The notes: generated from the letters alone by a model not told the origin. 64,000 nt of DNA from Deinandra increscens subsp. villosa (GCA_039602395.1 JBCNJP010000003.1:22861896-22925895), one strand, 5' to 3'; positions 1-12,028 are shown, numbered from the stretch's first letter. A program made the numbers and translations.

Positions 1-1489
1 TACTATAAAATGGTTATAATTTATAAAGTTTATATTATAGTTCAGAGTTCTAAAAAACTTAGCTTTCACCCGGAACTTGTAAAGAATGCATATCCGTTCT
101 AATTTCATACGGAATACTTAAAAGTGGAAGTTTCACAATTTTCAACCGGAGATTATAATTATTGTTAAAGCAATAAGTTGCTGCTTTGGTTGGCTTATTT
201 TTTACTATATTTTTGAGATATTATTAACTAATGTTAAAGGATAATTGGTTTGATAGATATTTATTTAATAAAACTTGTATCGATAACTGTAACATTTTTT
301 TTTAAATTGTATTAAAGTAAAATAATTTATCAATTTAAAATAAAGAATTTATCCTGTGTAAATTTCATCCGGAATGCTTAAAAGCGGAAGTTTAACAAGT
401 TTCAACCCTAGAATTATATTAATGTTAAAGCAATAAGTGGCTGGAGTGCTGGACTAAAGCAATAAATGGATTGACTATATGTTTACCCCTTGCGTGTTTC
501 CAATGATCTGTACATAAAGCATGCGTCCCATCTTCTTAAAAGATATATTTTTTTAAACTTGTCTCGATAAAATATATAAAAATATAAAAATTGATATATT
601 TATAAACTTTACAATCTAGGATAATCGGAAGATTTTTACGTCTAATCATGACTCTGATAACTGTAACATTTTTTTTAAATTGTATTAAATAAAAATAATT
701 TATCTAGGTAAAATAAAATAATATATCGTATAAAATAATAATTTCCCAACTTAGTTTTCACCCGGATCTTGTAAAGAATGACTGTTCGGTGTAAATTTCA
801 TCCGGACTACAATAAATGGATCAAGTTCTAATGAAACTATATGTTTACCTGTTGCGTGTTTCCAATGATCTGCATAAAGCATGCGTCCCATCTTGTATCC
901 GTCACATCTGGTTATAATAGTTCATTTAATTAATAATAATAATAATAAATATTCGGTCTTATCTCCATCTACCACACCCTCGAGTATCTATATATAGTTA
1001 ACGTTTTTGTTATTCATCCTTATCCCTAACTTGACTGCTTTCTACAATGTTATTCTATCATTTTGTCTTTCAACATCTTAGTTTAAAAATGTTGGAGTCG
1101 CTGCCTCTGAGTGTGGAAAAGGTTAGCTTTCACCCGGATCTAGTAAAGAATGCTAGTGATTTTACTTTCAGAGTTTGTAATATTTACTTGTGCAGGGGAA
1201 GATTGCACTTTGTCTCTCCTCGGAGCAGGTTTTAAGTTATTGTGGTAACCATCGAGACGAGGAGTCTGTTGCGGTCCATACAAATGCTTTAGTGAGAGCA
1301 GATTTTAAGTTATTGTATAATTTTATTATAAAATTATAAACCAGGGACACATGTGAGGTTTGCAGCACTTAGAAGAATCATCCTAAGCCGATTCCTCTCC
1401 GTTTGTGGCCCGCTATAACCCGATTCTACTACGTCATTATGCTTACTTTTGATGTTTTTTACTTTGTCATAATGTTTTGTTGTTCCATA

Positions 1490-1690
1490 TATGCAATTGG
1501 GAGTGTTGGAAGTTCTATACATTTTAAGATCTGTGTATTAGTGAAACCATTTCTTTTTAGATTATATATGTAATTGGGAGTGTTGGAAGTTTATACATTT
1601 TAAGATCTGTGTATTAGTGCAACCATTTCTTTTTGGATTATATATGTAATTGGGAGTGTTGGAAGTTCTATACATTTATACTTTATTTTT
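1490..1690. repeat. Tandem repeat, about 76-bp unit, 2.5 copies
   Basis: The phrase aattgggagtgttggaagtt recurs at 1495, 1572 and 1648, followed each time by tatacattt; the first two copies go on into aagatctgtgtattagtg. The spacing of 77 and 76 bp shows a short tandem array. No coding potential is visible. Confidence 0.8.
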
Positions 1691-2159
1691 AAGATATGTT
1701 TGAGATTTAATAGGTATTCTACTGCATTAACTGTTTATTCAACCGTAGATAATTGTCAGCCGGGACGTCTGGTTAAAACTTCACCCGGTAGGCTATGGAA
1801 TGATTTACTGCGACACAATTGAGTCTTAAAGTAATAAAAGTCTTAATTTTGAACTGTCAACCGGATTATATATTCCAGTATATATCGTGTCTCAATCGGC
1901 TGTATATTATATCGGAATTTTTAAAAGGTTCCGGTTTAAATTAGTTTGGTTAAAAGCTAGTTGACTCGTTTATTCAATTGAGGTTTAAAGTATTAAAAGT
2001 TTCAGTTTTGAACATGTCAACCGGATGTATATTCACCCGTTGCGTGTTTTCAACGATCTGCACAAAGCATGCGTCCCATCTTGTAGATCAGAAAGCAACC
2101 GTCACATCTGGTTAAAATATTCCATTTACTTAAAATTAATAAAAATAATAATAATTAAA

Positions 2160-2164
2160 ATAAT

Positions 2165-2229
<65 letters not shown>

Positions 2230-2232
2230 TAT
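2160..2232. repeat. (TAA)n microsatellite
   Basis: A nearly uninterrupted run of ATA/TAA triplets. It creates an artificial poly-isoleucine reading frame on the plus strand, which is not a gene. Confidence 0.95.
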
Positions 2233-2412
2233 TTAATAATATATAATTGTGTTGGAAGTGCAGTTGCTTTTGTTTAATTTATAACTTTTTTTTATCATTG
2301 TGATGTTAAGTTTTTTTTTTTGGAGTTCCCTTGTGATCTTAAGTATTAAGTTGAGTCTTCATGTAGCAAAAAGTGTCAACCGGCTGTATAATCCACCGGA
2401 TGGAATTGTCAA

Positions 2413-3779
2413 TGATAACGGGTGTCGTGACCGCTATACAAATAATCCTAACTACCTATAGACAGGGTAAGTCGGGTATCAATCCAGGGGAGTTGGTGGT
2501 TACTAGTGATTTCAGCTTTTTACTACCTAATTAATTAACTAAGTTAAATAACCTAAATCTAGATTACTGTCACTAACCTAGATTAACTTAACTAAACCTA
2601 AATTACTTTACCCTAAATGCCACTTAGCTGTTTGATTGAGTTGATTACTTCTAATTATCACTAATTTACTAACTAACAATTGATTGAGTTCTTATATTAC
2701 TAAAAAGCAATTACTTAGGATCCGGGTTAGCGAATTACCGATCTCTCTCTTCGGGAATCTAACCTAGAAATCACATAGACATGATCGTGTACTTGTTTAA
2801 CCAACCCAAACAATTATTTAACATGCACATACTAAGTATAGTCCTAGAGCTATGCTCAAAGAGGTAGTCCGGGAGCGGGGGGTACATACACGACAAACAA
2901 TTGCAATGATTTATCAAACGAACACTAGAATCAAAGATTGTCACAGATCAATAATTCTATCTAATGATTGAAACCCTAGATTGAAACAAGAAAAACACTA
3001 ACCGTTCACCCAAGTAATCACCGGTTGTTAGCCGGACATTGCAAACATCACCGAATCGTTCAGAAACAAGAAGATTAGTATTACCGGGTCTTAGCCGAAC
3101 ATCACAAACATCACAGAATTGTTTAGAATTGAGAAAAACAATGAAAAACTAACCAAGATTCGTTCCCAGACGGCTCTGGCCGAAAAAAAACGAAGTTAAG
3201 AACCCTAAAAACGAATTTAAAACCTTTAAATACAAGCCTCGATCGTGAAATTCGGTTTTCTGCCGACTTTGATCCCTCGCGTGTCGCGAGGGTTTTATCT
3301 TCCTTTTGTCGCGGCACGATGCGTCTCAAAGGGATGCATATTTCGTTGATTTCAATTGATTCCTTCGATGTGGGTTCACATTAAAGTCCAGATATTTATT
3401 TGGACATCACGTGCAGCTCATATGCTATGAAAAACCAAAGTAATACTAATCTTCATGCTCTCCTCACTTCCACGTAGCCATTATTTATTCTTTATTCAAT
3501 TTAAACTTCAAATGAAATTTCATCCAAATATCCTTGCTGTTATCACGACAAAAACATATTAGCTCATACATTTTTATAATATAATATTCACTACTATTTT
3601 TAAAACAATTAAAGTTTAGTAATTTAAATAACTTAGTTAGCATGAGATGATTTGGGGTTATTTTCATTTCAACATACTCAACAACAAAACTATTTAACTC
3701 AACATCTTTTATCCCCAAATTGGTGTGTATAGGGAGTGATTAAGATAAAATAAGATATAACTTTACATCACTCATCACA
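2413..3779 (-). repeat. LTR A (3' LTR of the element)
   Basis: The plus strand begins TGATAACGGGTG and ends near CTCATCACA. The end could be 3777 or 3779, since both end in CA. Its near-identical partner lies 4903 bp to the right. Differences seen: g/a at 2440, one A more in a run near 3182-3190, and t/g near 3212. The plus-strand ORFs inside it are not genes. Confidence 0.85.
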
Positions 3780-3790
3780 TCCCCACACTT
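3780..3790 (-). other. Polypurine tract of the LTR element
   Basis: On the minus strand this reads aagtgtgggga directly before the LTR start tg. Position and composition fit the plus-strand primer of an LTR retrotransposon. The exact LTR boundary is uncertain by about 2 bp. Confidence 0.7.
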
Positions 3791-5437
3791 ATCTTTTTCC
3801 GTCTCGGAAAACTGCCATGAAATCATAATTGGGAAATCAATCTCATAATCATTCAACTTTTTAATTTGTCCACCAATTCAATTCCACAAACCATAATGTA
3901 ACCACATGGACTAACTGCAACTGCCAGTATTTCGGTCCGACTAAACCCAACCACTGACCTTTTGTTTCGCCCCCAATGCGTTTATAATTTACCGAATATA
4001 GTGTACCAGTCTGCCTATGTGTCCCACATTCAAAAAGTTCAAGTTCAACCTAGTCCCGAATCAAATTCAGTCAAAGTAAAGGGTATTTAAGATGATATTT
4101 ATAGATTTTCCCCACCCGCCTTTAAACCAGATACCCATATGTCCACAGAATGATGGAATAGATGGATAGCGAAGTTTTGAGCATTTATTTTTCTAATTTG
4201 CTATATTTTTTTTTTCTTTTTCATCATTTTTTTTTGTAGATGGTTAATATTAACTATACTTACCAACGGACATCATCAGAGGCATTCTTTCACAAGGTCT
4301 TACCCCCGAAATCATACGTGAGTGTTTTGCCCGCGAGATCCAGAACATCATCAGAGGCACTTACCACGGGATACTATCCTTAGTTCGTACATGAGTATTT
4401 TGTCCCTTCACTCTAATTCATTAACCAATTTATTACCTAATATGCTCAAAAGATGGAAAGATGGGGCGCCGTTATTTCTCGGATTTGCTTTCGCAAAAAG
4501 ATCATAACGTGCCAAGTTATTCTAAGGACATATAAGTCTCTAATTAAAAGTGGTCTTTTTCCTCCTAATCATCAGTTTCAATCTCTCTATCACCCCTAAA
4601 ATGGAAACCCACTAGCAAACTGATTTAATTACATATTTATACAACAATAAACACAATGGGCAGTTTAAGCTATTCCTAGGTCAGCTGGGCCTACCGACAC
4701 ATCACAGATTAGTCATGTTTTTCATTCTTTCCTTTCCTACCACTTTTCCTTTTATTTATTTAATTTTACTTTTGAAAACTGATTCCCAATTGTACTATCA
4801 TTTTCCATGATTTGTGCAAGTTATTCCAAAGACATATTTTCAATTTTTCAAATTTTTTTTGGATTTTTTATTTTTTAGACACACACAAAACAATCATACG
4901 AAAATGTGTTATTCCCATCCCCACACTTGAGTGACACATTGTCCTCAATGTGAACAAAGAAACAACAAAAATAAAGAAGAAATAACATAAAAACTAAAAA
5001 AAATAGAATTAGGAAACGTACCGGATTTAAGCAATATTGTTTCAATATTTTTCTATTCCTAAACATACCTGGAACCTCAAGCTTTTGCTTAATTTCCATC
5101 ACCGAAACCCGATCCAAATCCTGAAAAAAACACAAAAACACAACCACACAAAAACTAGAAAAAAAAACTAAGAGACACACTTACCTCTGGGTTGCCTCCC
5201 AGTCAGCGCTAAATTTATGGTCTTCAGCCAGACCCTCCTTCCTCCATCACGGTGGCTTCAATCCACATTTACCGACCACGTTACCGATGAACGCTCGGTA
5301 GTTCACACGTCTTTTCAGTTTCTTCACTTCTTTCAACCCACACTTTCCAATCACATTACCGAGGAACGCTCGGTAATTAACATGTCTCTTTGATTTTCTC
5401 ATTAAGCTTAACATGCAAAACAAATTATTCTGAAATT

Positions 5438-6937
5438 TTAAAAAAAATTATCAAGGATTGCACACTTACCTGCCGAATTGCCCACGTATGCTCGATGATT
5501 GATATGATGCATCCAAACTTGCACTTGCACACGTGGCACACCTACATCATCACTGCGGAGTTTCTTGGGTGGCATGTGCCCAACATCAACTTCCTCCACC
5601 TTCCTCTTTCTTACTGGTTTTTCCTTAGTGACCTGCAAAATAAATAAAGAGGGAGGGGAATTAGCAGTACCTTTTGGGATCTCACCTATTTGCTCATTTG
5701 CAGTCACATCATTGACACTCTCACAATCAACTTCCTCCATGTTACTCTCAACTTCTGATCCTTGCTCTTCAACCACCTCAACCTCTGAAGGCACCTCTTC
5801 TCGCTCAACCTCCTCAATCACCACTCCAGTTTCTTCCCAAACTACTTCCTCCGGTTTTGATAAACATATGTCTTCATCTAGGTTTAAACAATCAGTTTCT
5901 CGTACGGGAAGACTTGTAACATCTTCTTCAGCCATGGTGGATTCAATCTTTGATTCTTCAACGACTTGAGAGATTGGTGTGGCATTAGCTTCCACAACCA
6001 CCTCCTCAACTTGTGAGGATATCCACGCTTGTTTCTGCTGGAATCTTTCAAAACCCGACCAGCCTTGCTCACCAATTTGTTGTTCCTTCCATAAAATATC
6101 ATATTTGTAATCTAGCAACTGTATGCGGTATTCCCTTGACTGATGAGGTTTAGCCAATTCTTGCTCGATTTGGGACAAATGCGATCTTCTTAGAGATTTC
6201 TCAACACCTTCAGATTGATAAACATTTGGACCCGACCTTGGTTGTTGCGTTGGATATGTTGAATAATTCACTTGACTATACGTCTGACGGTCCCGGTATA
6301 CCTGATATGAGTTATTACACTTGTCGCCATAACCTGATTGGCAACCTCTTAGAGAATCCAATGGCGGTGCTCTAAAATGCGAGTAAACTGAATTTTCATG
6401 TTCAGTTCTCGTTCGTGAAAGTCTTTGAGCAGCTTCTCTTCTGCGTGCATACTCTTCCTCCCTTTGAACTTCGGCTTGTGTCATAACTCTTGGTACCCCG
6501 TGTTCAAACCGTATCTGATTCCCTCCTCGGTTGTAAGAGAATTGTGGTACACCCCAAGGAGGTTGGTTATAGTTCTGTTGTGACTGATATTGGGGATACC
6601 GGGGATACCTAAGGTCACTCTCGTATTGATCCTCGTAGACTGGTTGAGAGTAATTATTCCCAAATCCATCATCATATCCTGCAAACGATTCAAAGTTAGA
6701 ATTATAATTATTATTAGAATAAACATCATGATTTAAATAATTAGAATTCCTGGATTGGGAATATCCCTGATTGTACGATGATGGAGACTCTTGATATGGA
6801 GAATATACGCATGAGTCTTCGTACTCCTCTTCGTCTTCTGAATCCTCCACGATTCTAATCCCACTGGGCAGAGTTGGGCAAAATTTGATTCTATGAAACC
6901 GACTCCCGCAGTTATAGCATTTATCTTCCTTAACCAT
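5438..6937 (-). CDS. Gag-like protein with N-terminal zinc knuckle
   Basis: A 499-residue ORF with an ATG at 6937-6935, about 360 bp downstream of the primer-binding site. Residues 7-20 form a zinc knuckle of the CX2CX4HX4C type (CYNCGSRFHRIKFC), the RNA-binding motif of retroelement Gag proteins. After it come an acidic stretch, a long Asn/Tyr/Ser/Gln-rich region (about 45-150), an Arg/Glu-rich helical part and a very acidic Val/Glu-rich region (about 310-420) before a basic tail. The knuckle is at the N-terminus, whereas Gag normally carries it near the C-terminus, so the capsid part may have been lost or replaced. No capsid fold is recognisable by eye. It is the only ORF of the element and has no stops or frameshifts. 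Annotating it as Gag-derived is inference from the knuckle and its position. Confidence 0.7.
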   Translation of the reverse strand: MVKEDKCYNCGSRFHRIKFCPTLPSGIRIVEDSEDEEEYEDSCVYSPYQESPSSYNQGYSQSRNSNYLNHDVYSNNNYNSNFESFAGYDDGFGNNYSQPVYEDQYESDLRYPRYPQYQSQQNYNQPPWGVPQFSYNRGGNQIRFEHGVPRVMTQAEVQREEEYARRREAAQRLSRTRTEHENSVYSHFRAPPLDSLRGCQSGYGDKCNNSYQVYRDRQTYSQVNYSTYPTQQPRSGPNVYQSEGVEKSLRRSHLSQIEQELAKPHQSREYRIQLLDYKYDILWKEQQIGEQGWSGFERFQQKQAWISSQVEEVVVEANATPISQVVEESKIESTMAEEDVTSLPVRETDCLNLDEDICLSKPEEVVWEETGVVIEEVEREEVPSEVEVVEEQGSEVESNMEEVDCESVNDVTANEQIGEIPKGTANSPPSLFILQVTKEKPVRKRKVEEVDVGHMPPKKLRSDDVGVPRVQVQVWMHHINHRAYVGNSAGKCAILDNFF

Positions 6938-7294
6938 GATTATCTAAGAGCACCTGCAAACAAGCAAAAACAACGAGACCAAATGCGTAGCACGGATCTA
7001 AACAATAAAATAACGCAATGGAATCGAAACTGTCAATCCAAGCAATTTTTATGAACTCTTTTTTTTTCTTTTTTCGAAATTAAACAAATCTAATAAAAAT
7101 TAAAATTGCAGAAAAATTAAAAATAAAAAATCTTTTTGGTTTTTTTAATGAAAACTAGACAAGCAAAATTAAATTTACAGAAACAAAAAGAAAATATTTT
7201 TGAGTTTTTTTTTTTTTTTTTGAGTTTTTGAAAAATGAACAAAACAAGAAATTAACAAAAAAAAAAAACTAAAATCACTAACAAGCGCACGTAC

Positions 7295-7312
7295 TCCCCG
7301 GCAACGGCGCCA
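7295..7312 (-). other. Primer-binding site, tRNA-Asp type
   Basis: On the minus strand TGGCGCCGTTGCCGGGGA follows the 5' LTR end after 3 bp. This is the primer-binding sequence known from plant Athila/Tat-group Ty3 elements and is usually assigned to tRNA-Asp. It fixes the element's orientation and its LTR edge. Confidence 0.88.
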
Positions 7313-7315
7313 ATT

Positions 7316-8681
7316 TGATAACGGGTGTCGTGACCACTATACAAATAATCCTAACTACCTATAGACAGGGTAAGTCGGGTATCAATCCAGGGGAGTTGGT
7401 GGTTACTAGTGATTTCAGCTTTTTACTACCTAATTAATTAACTAAGTTAAATAACCTAAATCTAGATTACTGTCACTAACCTAGATTAACTTAACTAAAC
7501 CTAAATTACTTTACCCTAAATGCCACTTAGCTGTTTGATTGAGTTGATTACTTCTAATTATCACTAATTTACTAACTAACAATTGATTGAGTTCTTATAT
7601 TACTAAAAAGCAATTACTTAGGATCCGGGTTAGCGAATTACCGATCTCTCTCTTCGGGAATCTAACCTAGAAATCACATAGACATGATCGTGTACTTGTT
7701 TAACCAACCCAAACAATTATTTAACATGCACATACTAAGTATAGTCCTAGAGCTATGCTCAAAGAGGTAGTCCGGGAGCGGGGGGTACATACACGACAAA
7801 CAATTGCAATGATTTATCAAACGAACACTAGAATCAAAGATTGTCACAGATCAATAATTCTATCTAATGATTGAAACCCTAGATTGAAACAAGAAAAACA
7901 CTAACCGTTCACCCAAGTAATCACCGGTTGTTAGCCGGACATTGCAAACATCACCGAATCGTTCAGAAACAAGAAGATTAGTATTACCGGGTCTTAGCCG
8001 AACATCACAAACATCACAGAATTGTTTAGAATTGAGAAAAACAATGAAAAACTAACCAAGATTCGTTCCCAGACGGCTCTGGCCGAAAAAAACGAAGTTA
8101 AGAACCCTAAAAACGAAGTTAAAACCTTTAAATACAAGCCTCGATCGTGAAATTCGGTTTTCTGCCGACTTTGATCCCTCGCGTGTCGCGAGGGTTTTAT
8201 CTTCCTTTTGTCGCGGCACGATGCGTCTCAAAGGGATGCATATTTCGTTGATTTCAATTGATTCCTTCGATGTGGGTTCACATTAAAGTCCAGATATTTA
8301 TTTGGACATCACGTGCAGCTCATATGCTATGAAAAACCAAAGTAATACTAATCTTCATGCTCTCCTCACTTCCACGTAGCCATTATTTATTCTTTATTCA
8401 ATTTAAACTTCAAATGAAATTTCATCCAAATATCCTTGCTGTTATCACGACAAAAACATATTAGCTCATACATTTTTATAATATAATATTCACTACTATT
8501 TTTAAAACAATTAAAGTTTAGTAATTTAAATAACTTAGTTAGCATGAGATGATTTGGGGTTATTTTCATTTCAACATACTCAACAACAAAACTATTTAAC
8601 TCAACATCTTTTATCCCCAAATTGGTGTGTATAGGGAGTGATTAAGATAAAATAAGATATAACTTTACATCACTCATCACA
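7316..8681 (-). repeat. LTR B (5' LTR, shared with the second partial copy)
   Basis: Near-identical to LTR A. It begins with the same TGATAACGGGTG and is followed on its right by the same polypurine tract and internal sequence that follow LTR A. So it is also the 3' LTR of the truncated copy to the right, giving an LTR-internal-LTR-internal array. Confidence 0.85.
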
Positions 8682-10691
8682 TCCCCACACTTATCTTTTT
8701 CCGTCTCGGAAAACTGCCATGAAATCATAATTGGGAAATCAATCTCATAATCATTCAACTTTTTAATTTGTCCACCAATTCAATTCCACAAACAATAATG
8801 TAACCACATGGACTAACTGCAACTGCCAGTATTTCGGTCCGACTAAACCCAACCACTGACCTTTTGTTTCGCCCCCAATGCGTTTATAATTTACCGAATA
8901 TAGTGTACCAGTCTGCCTATGTGTCCCACATTCAAAAAGTTCAAGTTCAACCTAGTCCCGAATCAAATTCAGTCAAAGTAAAGGGTATTTAAGATGATAT
9001 TTATAGATTTTCCCCACCCGCCTTTAAACCAGATACCCATATGTCCACAGAATGATGGAATAGATGGATAGCGAAGTTTTGAGCATTTATTTTTCTAATT
9101 TGCTATATTTTTTTTTTCTTTTTCATCATTTTTTTTTGTAGATGGTTAATATTAACTATACTTACCAACGGACATCATCAGAGGCATTCTTTCACAAGGT
9201 CTTACCCCCGAAATCATACGTGAGTGTTTTGCCCGCGAGATCCAGAACATCATCAGAGGCACTTACCACGGGATACTATCCTTAGTTCGTACATGAGTAT
9301 TTTGTCCCTTCACTCTAATTCATTAACCAATTTATTACCTAATATGCTCAAAAGATGGAAAGATGGGGCGCCGTTATTTCTCGGATTTGCTTTCGCAAAA
9401 AGATCATAACGTGCCAAGTTATTCTAAGGACATATAAGTCTCTAATTAAAAGTGGTCTTTTTCCTCCTAATCATCAGTTTCAATCTCTCTATCACCCCTA
9501 AAATGGAAACCCACTAGCAAACTGATTTAATTACATATTTATACAACAATAAACACAATGGGCAGTTTAAGCTATTCCTAGGTCAGCTGGGCCTACCGAC
9601 ACATCACAGATTAGTCATGTTTTTCATTCTTTCCTTTCCTACCACTTTTCCTTTTATTTATTTAATTTTACTTTTGAAAACTGATTCCCAATTGTACTAT
9701 CATTTTCCATGATTTGTGCAAGTTATTCCAAAGACATATTTTCAATTTTTCAAATTTTTTTTGGATTTTTTATTTTTTAGACACACACAAAACAATCATA
9801 CGAAAATGTGTTATTCCCATCCCCACACTTGAGTGACACATTGTCCTCAATGTGAACAAAGAAACAACAAAAATAAAGAAGAAATAACATAAAAACTAAA
9901 AAAAATAGAATTAGGAAACGTACCGGATTTAAGCAATATTGTTTCAATATTTTTCTATTCCTAAACATACCTGGAACCTCAAGCTTTTGCTTAATTTCCA
10001 TCACCGAAACCCGATCCAAATCCTGAAAAAAACACAAAAACACAACCACACAAAAACTAGAAAAAAAAACTAAGAGACACACTTACCTCTGGGTTGCCTC
10101 CCAGTCAGCGCTAAATTTATGGTCTTCAGCCAGACCCTCCTTCCTCCATCACGGTGGCTTCAATCCACATTTACCGACCACGTTACCGATGAACGCTCGG
10201 TAGTTCACACGTCTTTTCAGTTTCTTCACTTCTTTCAACCCACACTTTCCAATCACATTACCGAGGAACGCTCGGTAATTAACATGTCTCTTTGATTTTC
10301 TCATTAAGCTTAACATGCAAAACAAATTATTCTGAAATTTTAAAAAAAATTATCAAGGATTGCACACTTACCTGCCGAATTGCCCACGTATGCTCGATGA
10401 TTGATATGATGCATCCAAACTTGCACTTGCACACGTGGCACACCTACATCATCACTGCGGAGTTTCTTGGGTGGCATGTGCCCAACATCAACTTCCTCCA
10501 CCTTCCTCTTTCTTACTGGTTTTTCCTTAGTGACCTGCAAAATAAATAAAGAGGGAGGGGAATTAGCAGTACATTTTGGGATCTCACCTATTTGCTCATT
10601 TGCAGTCACATCATTGACACTCTCACAATCAACTTCCTCCATGTTACTCTCAACTTCTGATCCTTGCTCTTCAACCACCTCAACCTCTGAA
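8682..10691 (-). mobile_element. Truncated second internal region of the LTR element
   Basis: This repeats 3780-5789 almost base for base at an offset of 4902 bp. I noted only scattered differences, for example c/a near 3893/8795 and c/a near 5672/10574. It stops abruptly at 10691 inside the Gag-like ORF. The missing part (the rest of the ORF, the primer site and a third LTR) is not seen elsewhere in the window. Confidence 0.85.
10340..10691 (-). pseudogene. 3' fragment of the Gag-like ORF
   Basis: This encodes the C-terminal ~112 residues of the protein at 5438-6937, with a Gly-to-Cys change in the GIPKGTAN segment (GIPKCTAN here). The upstream ~385 residues, including the zinc knuckle, are absent because the repeat is cut at 10691. 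It is not expected to be functional. Confidence 0.85.
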
Positions 10692-10968
10692 TTAGCAGTA
10701 CCTGTTGGTGTTTTTTGAAACTTATCGATAACTATAGGGGTTTTATAGGTGGGATGTCTTTCAAAATATTTTGGCGGGAAACATGCAACTATTTGATTTA
10801 GATGGGTCCGGCTAAATTTAGTCGTAGGGTGCTAAAATATAGATATTTTATGTAGCCGACTAATTTTAGGGGTAACTTATGACGTGTCCAAGACAAATGA
10901 CGTACCTATTTAACATCAATAAAAATCCCTTTTTAAAATAGAATTATTTAAAAAAAAAAGGCGAAAGT

Positions 10969-12028
10969 ATGGATCATCAATACAGCTCCCAACCCAATCG
11001 CAATTCCGATTTGATACGTCCCCTATGGAGGATTTCCAAAAAAAACCTTTCATCTTCATTAGGGTGCAGCGAAAGGAATGAGGACATCGAAGAGGTTGAA
11101 CCTCGAGTTTATGCTCAAGAGAAACTCATAGCAAAGCCCCCTACTGAACCTTTGGCTAAAAGACGAACATGGGCCATTCCAGATGACGAGTGTGACAATT
11201 GGTCGAAGGATGTTCTAGAGTTTTATAACAATGGTGATCAACCATACTGTTACTCCGCATTGTTCTTTCAAGAAATAAAACTTGATAAAAGTTTCTGGGG
11301 TCCACTCTTGGGCTATGGTCCTTTGTCAACAACTGTAAGCATATCTTTTCAAGTTAATTAATCAGATAATGTTTCCGATCGTAATTCTTAGATTATTTAT
11401 AATTTCATTTCAGCATATTGAAGGGTGGGTTGGTAGGTTGATGCAGTGGAGACATAGACAGTTGATGGGTGATCCTAAGCTTAAACTACACTGGACTATA
11501 CTTCCACCAAAATTTTATGAACACCTGGTCAACTCATACCACAAGAACGCAGTTAGTTATTGTTCTGGGAAAGTTAAGCCATTCCCTTCTATATTAGAGG
11601 TAGATTATGTATTTCTACCCGTGTGCTTGGAGGCTAACATGTGGGCACTATTTCGTCTTGACATGCGCTCACTTCAGTTGTTGATTTATTACCCTCAAGA
11701 GATTGATGGTGAGAAGTACAGACGTTCCGTTCATCCTAAATTTACTAGAATGAACGTCTATTTCACATATCTCCTAGTGAAACTTGGTTACTGGAAGAAG
11801 GTGAAAACCGTTGAGAATGTTCTGATCTACGATGATAACCAGGAATTTATACAATCGAATGATAATGTCAAAAACAACGAGGCGTTATATGTTTGTATGC
11901 TTATGGAACACTTAGTGTCCGGAAAGCCCATCGATCGTGACACCGATTTCAAAGTTTCCTGTATGGAGTACCGGAGGTTCATGGCGGACAAGTTCTATTT
12001 TTTTCGTTCATTACCCCGTCAGTATTAG
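10969..12028 (+). CDS. ULP1-like protein lacking catalytic residues (pseudo-protease)
   Basis: Two exons, 10969-11334 and 11414-12028, joined by a phase-0 GT-AG intron, give 326 residues. Exon 2 aligns by eye with the C-terminal half of the ULP1 gene at 13369-16758: both start with HI at the same intron position, then share W.ILPP.F, PSILE.D and V..PV. In the catalytic places it differs. The active-site His is Met (ANMWALFRLD against AHWYLVAFD), the YDS aspartate is Pro (YYPQE), and the TSDCG segment is NNEAL, with no nucleophilic Cys. So it is a full-length, open paralogue that should not be a protease. Residues 1-122 show no recognised domain. A role in substrate or DNA binding is possible but unproven. 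An intact frame with all catalytic sites changed suggests that the fold, not the chemistry, was kept. Confidence 0.78.

Larger units (their letters stand above)
1..2412. repeat. Non-coding DNA rich in CCGG-type motifs
   Basis: I see no convincing gene here. The DNA is AT-rich and scattered with short related words such as tcacccgga, tcaaccgga and catccgga (near 65, 142, 366, 757, 788, 1130, 1859, 2019, 2378). A longer block containing gttgcgtgttt, aatgatctg and gcatgcgtcccatctt occurs three times, near 488-536, 850-895 and 2039-2083. The style matches non-coding parts of the MULE at 10692-24079, so this may be the outer part of a related element cut by the LTR element that starts at 2413. That link is inference. 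The small ORFs here carry no recognisable domain. Confidence 0.5.
2413..8681 (-). mobile_element. Young non-autonomous Ty3-type LTR retrotransposon (Gag-like only)
   Basis: Read on the minus strand: 5' LTR (8681 to 7316), primer-binding site (7312 to 7295), one long ORF (6937 to 5438), a non-coding stretch, polypurine tract (3790 to 3780) and 3' LTR (3779 to 2413). The LTRs start with TG and end with CA. I saw only two substitutions and one A-run length change between them, so insertion or duplication was recent. No protease, reverse transcriptase or integrase is present, so mobility would need proteins from elsewhere. The stretch at 4905-5230 carries the tccccacactt, attgtcctcaatgt and gggttgcctccca words often seen in the 3' non-coding part of Athila/Tat-type elements. 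A partial second internal region follows at 8682-10691. The 5 bp left of the element are gtcaa; no matching duplication is visible on the right. Confidence 0.82.

Noticed and set aside
2025..2246. ORF with poly-isoleucine
   Set aside because: Produced by a (TAA)n microsatellite.
4875..5180. 101-residue hydrophobic ORF on the minus strand, repeated at 9777-10082
   Set aside because: It lies in the non-coding 3' part of the LTR element, is Phe/Leu-rich from poly-A/T and has no domain. Its repetition only reflects the element duplication.
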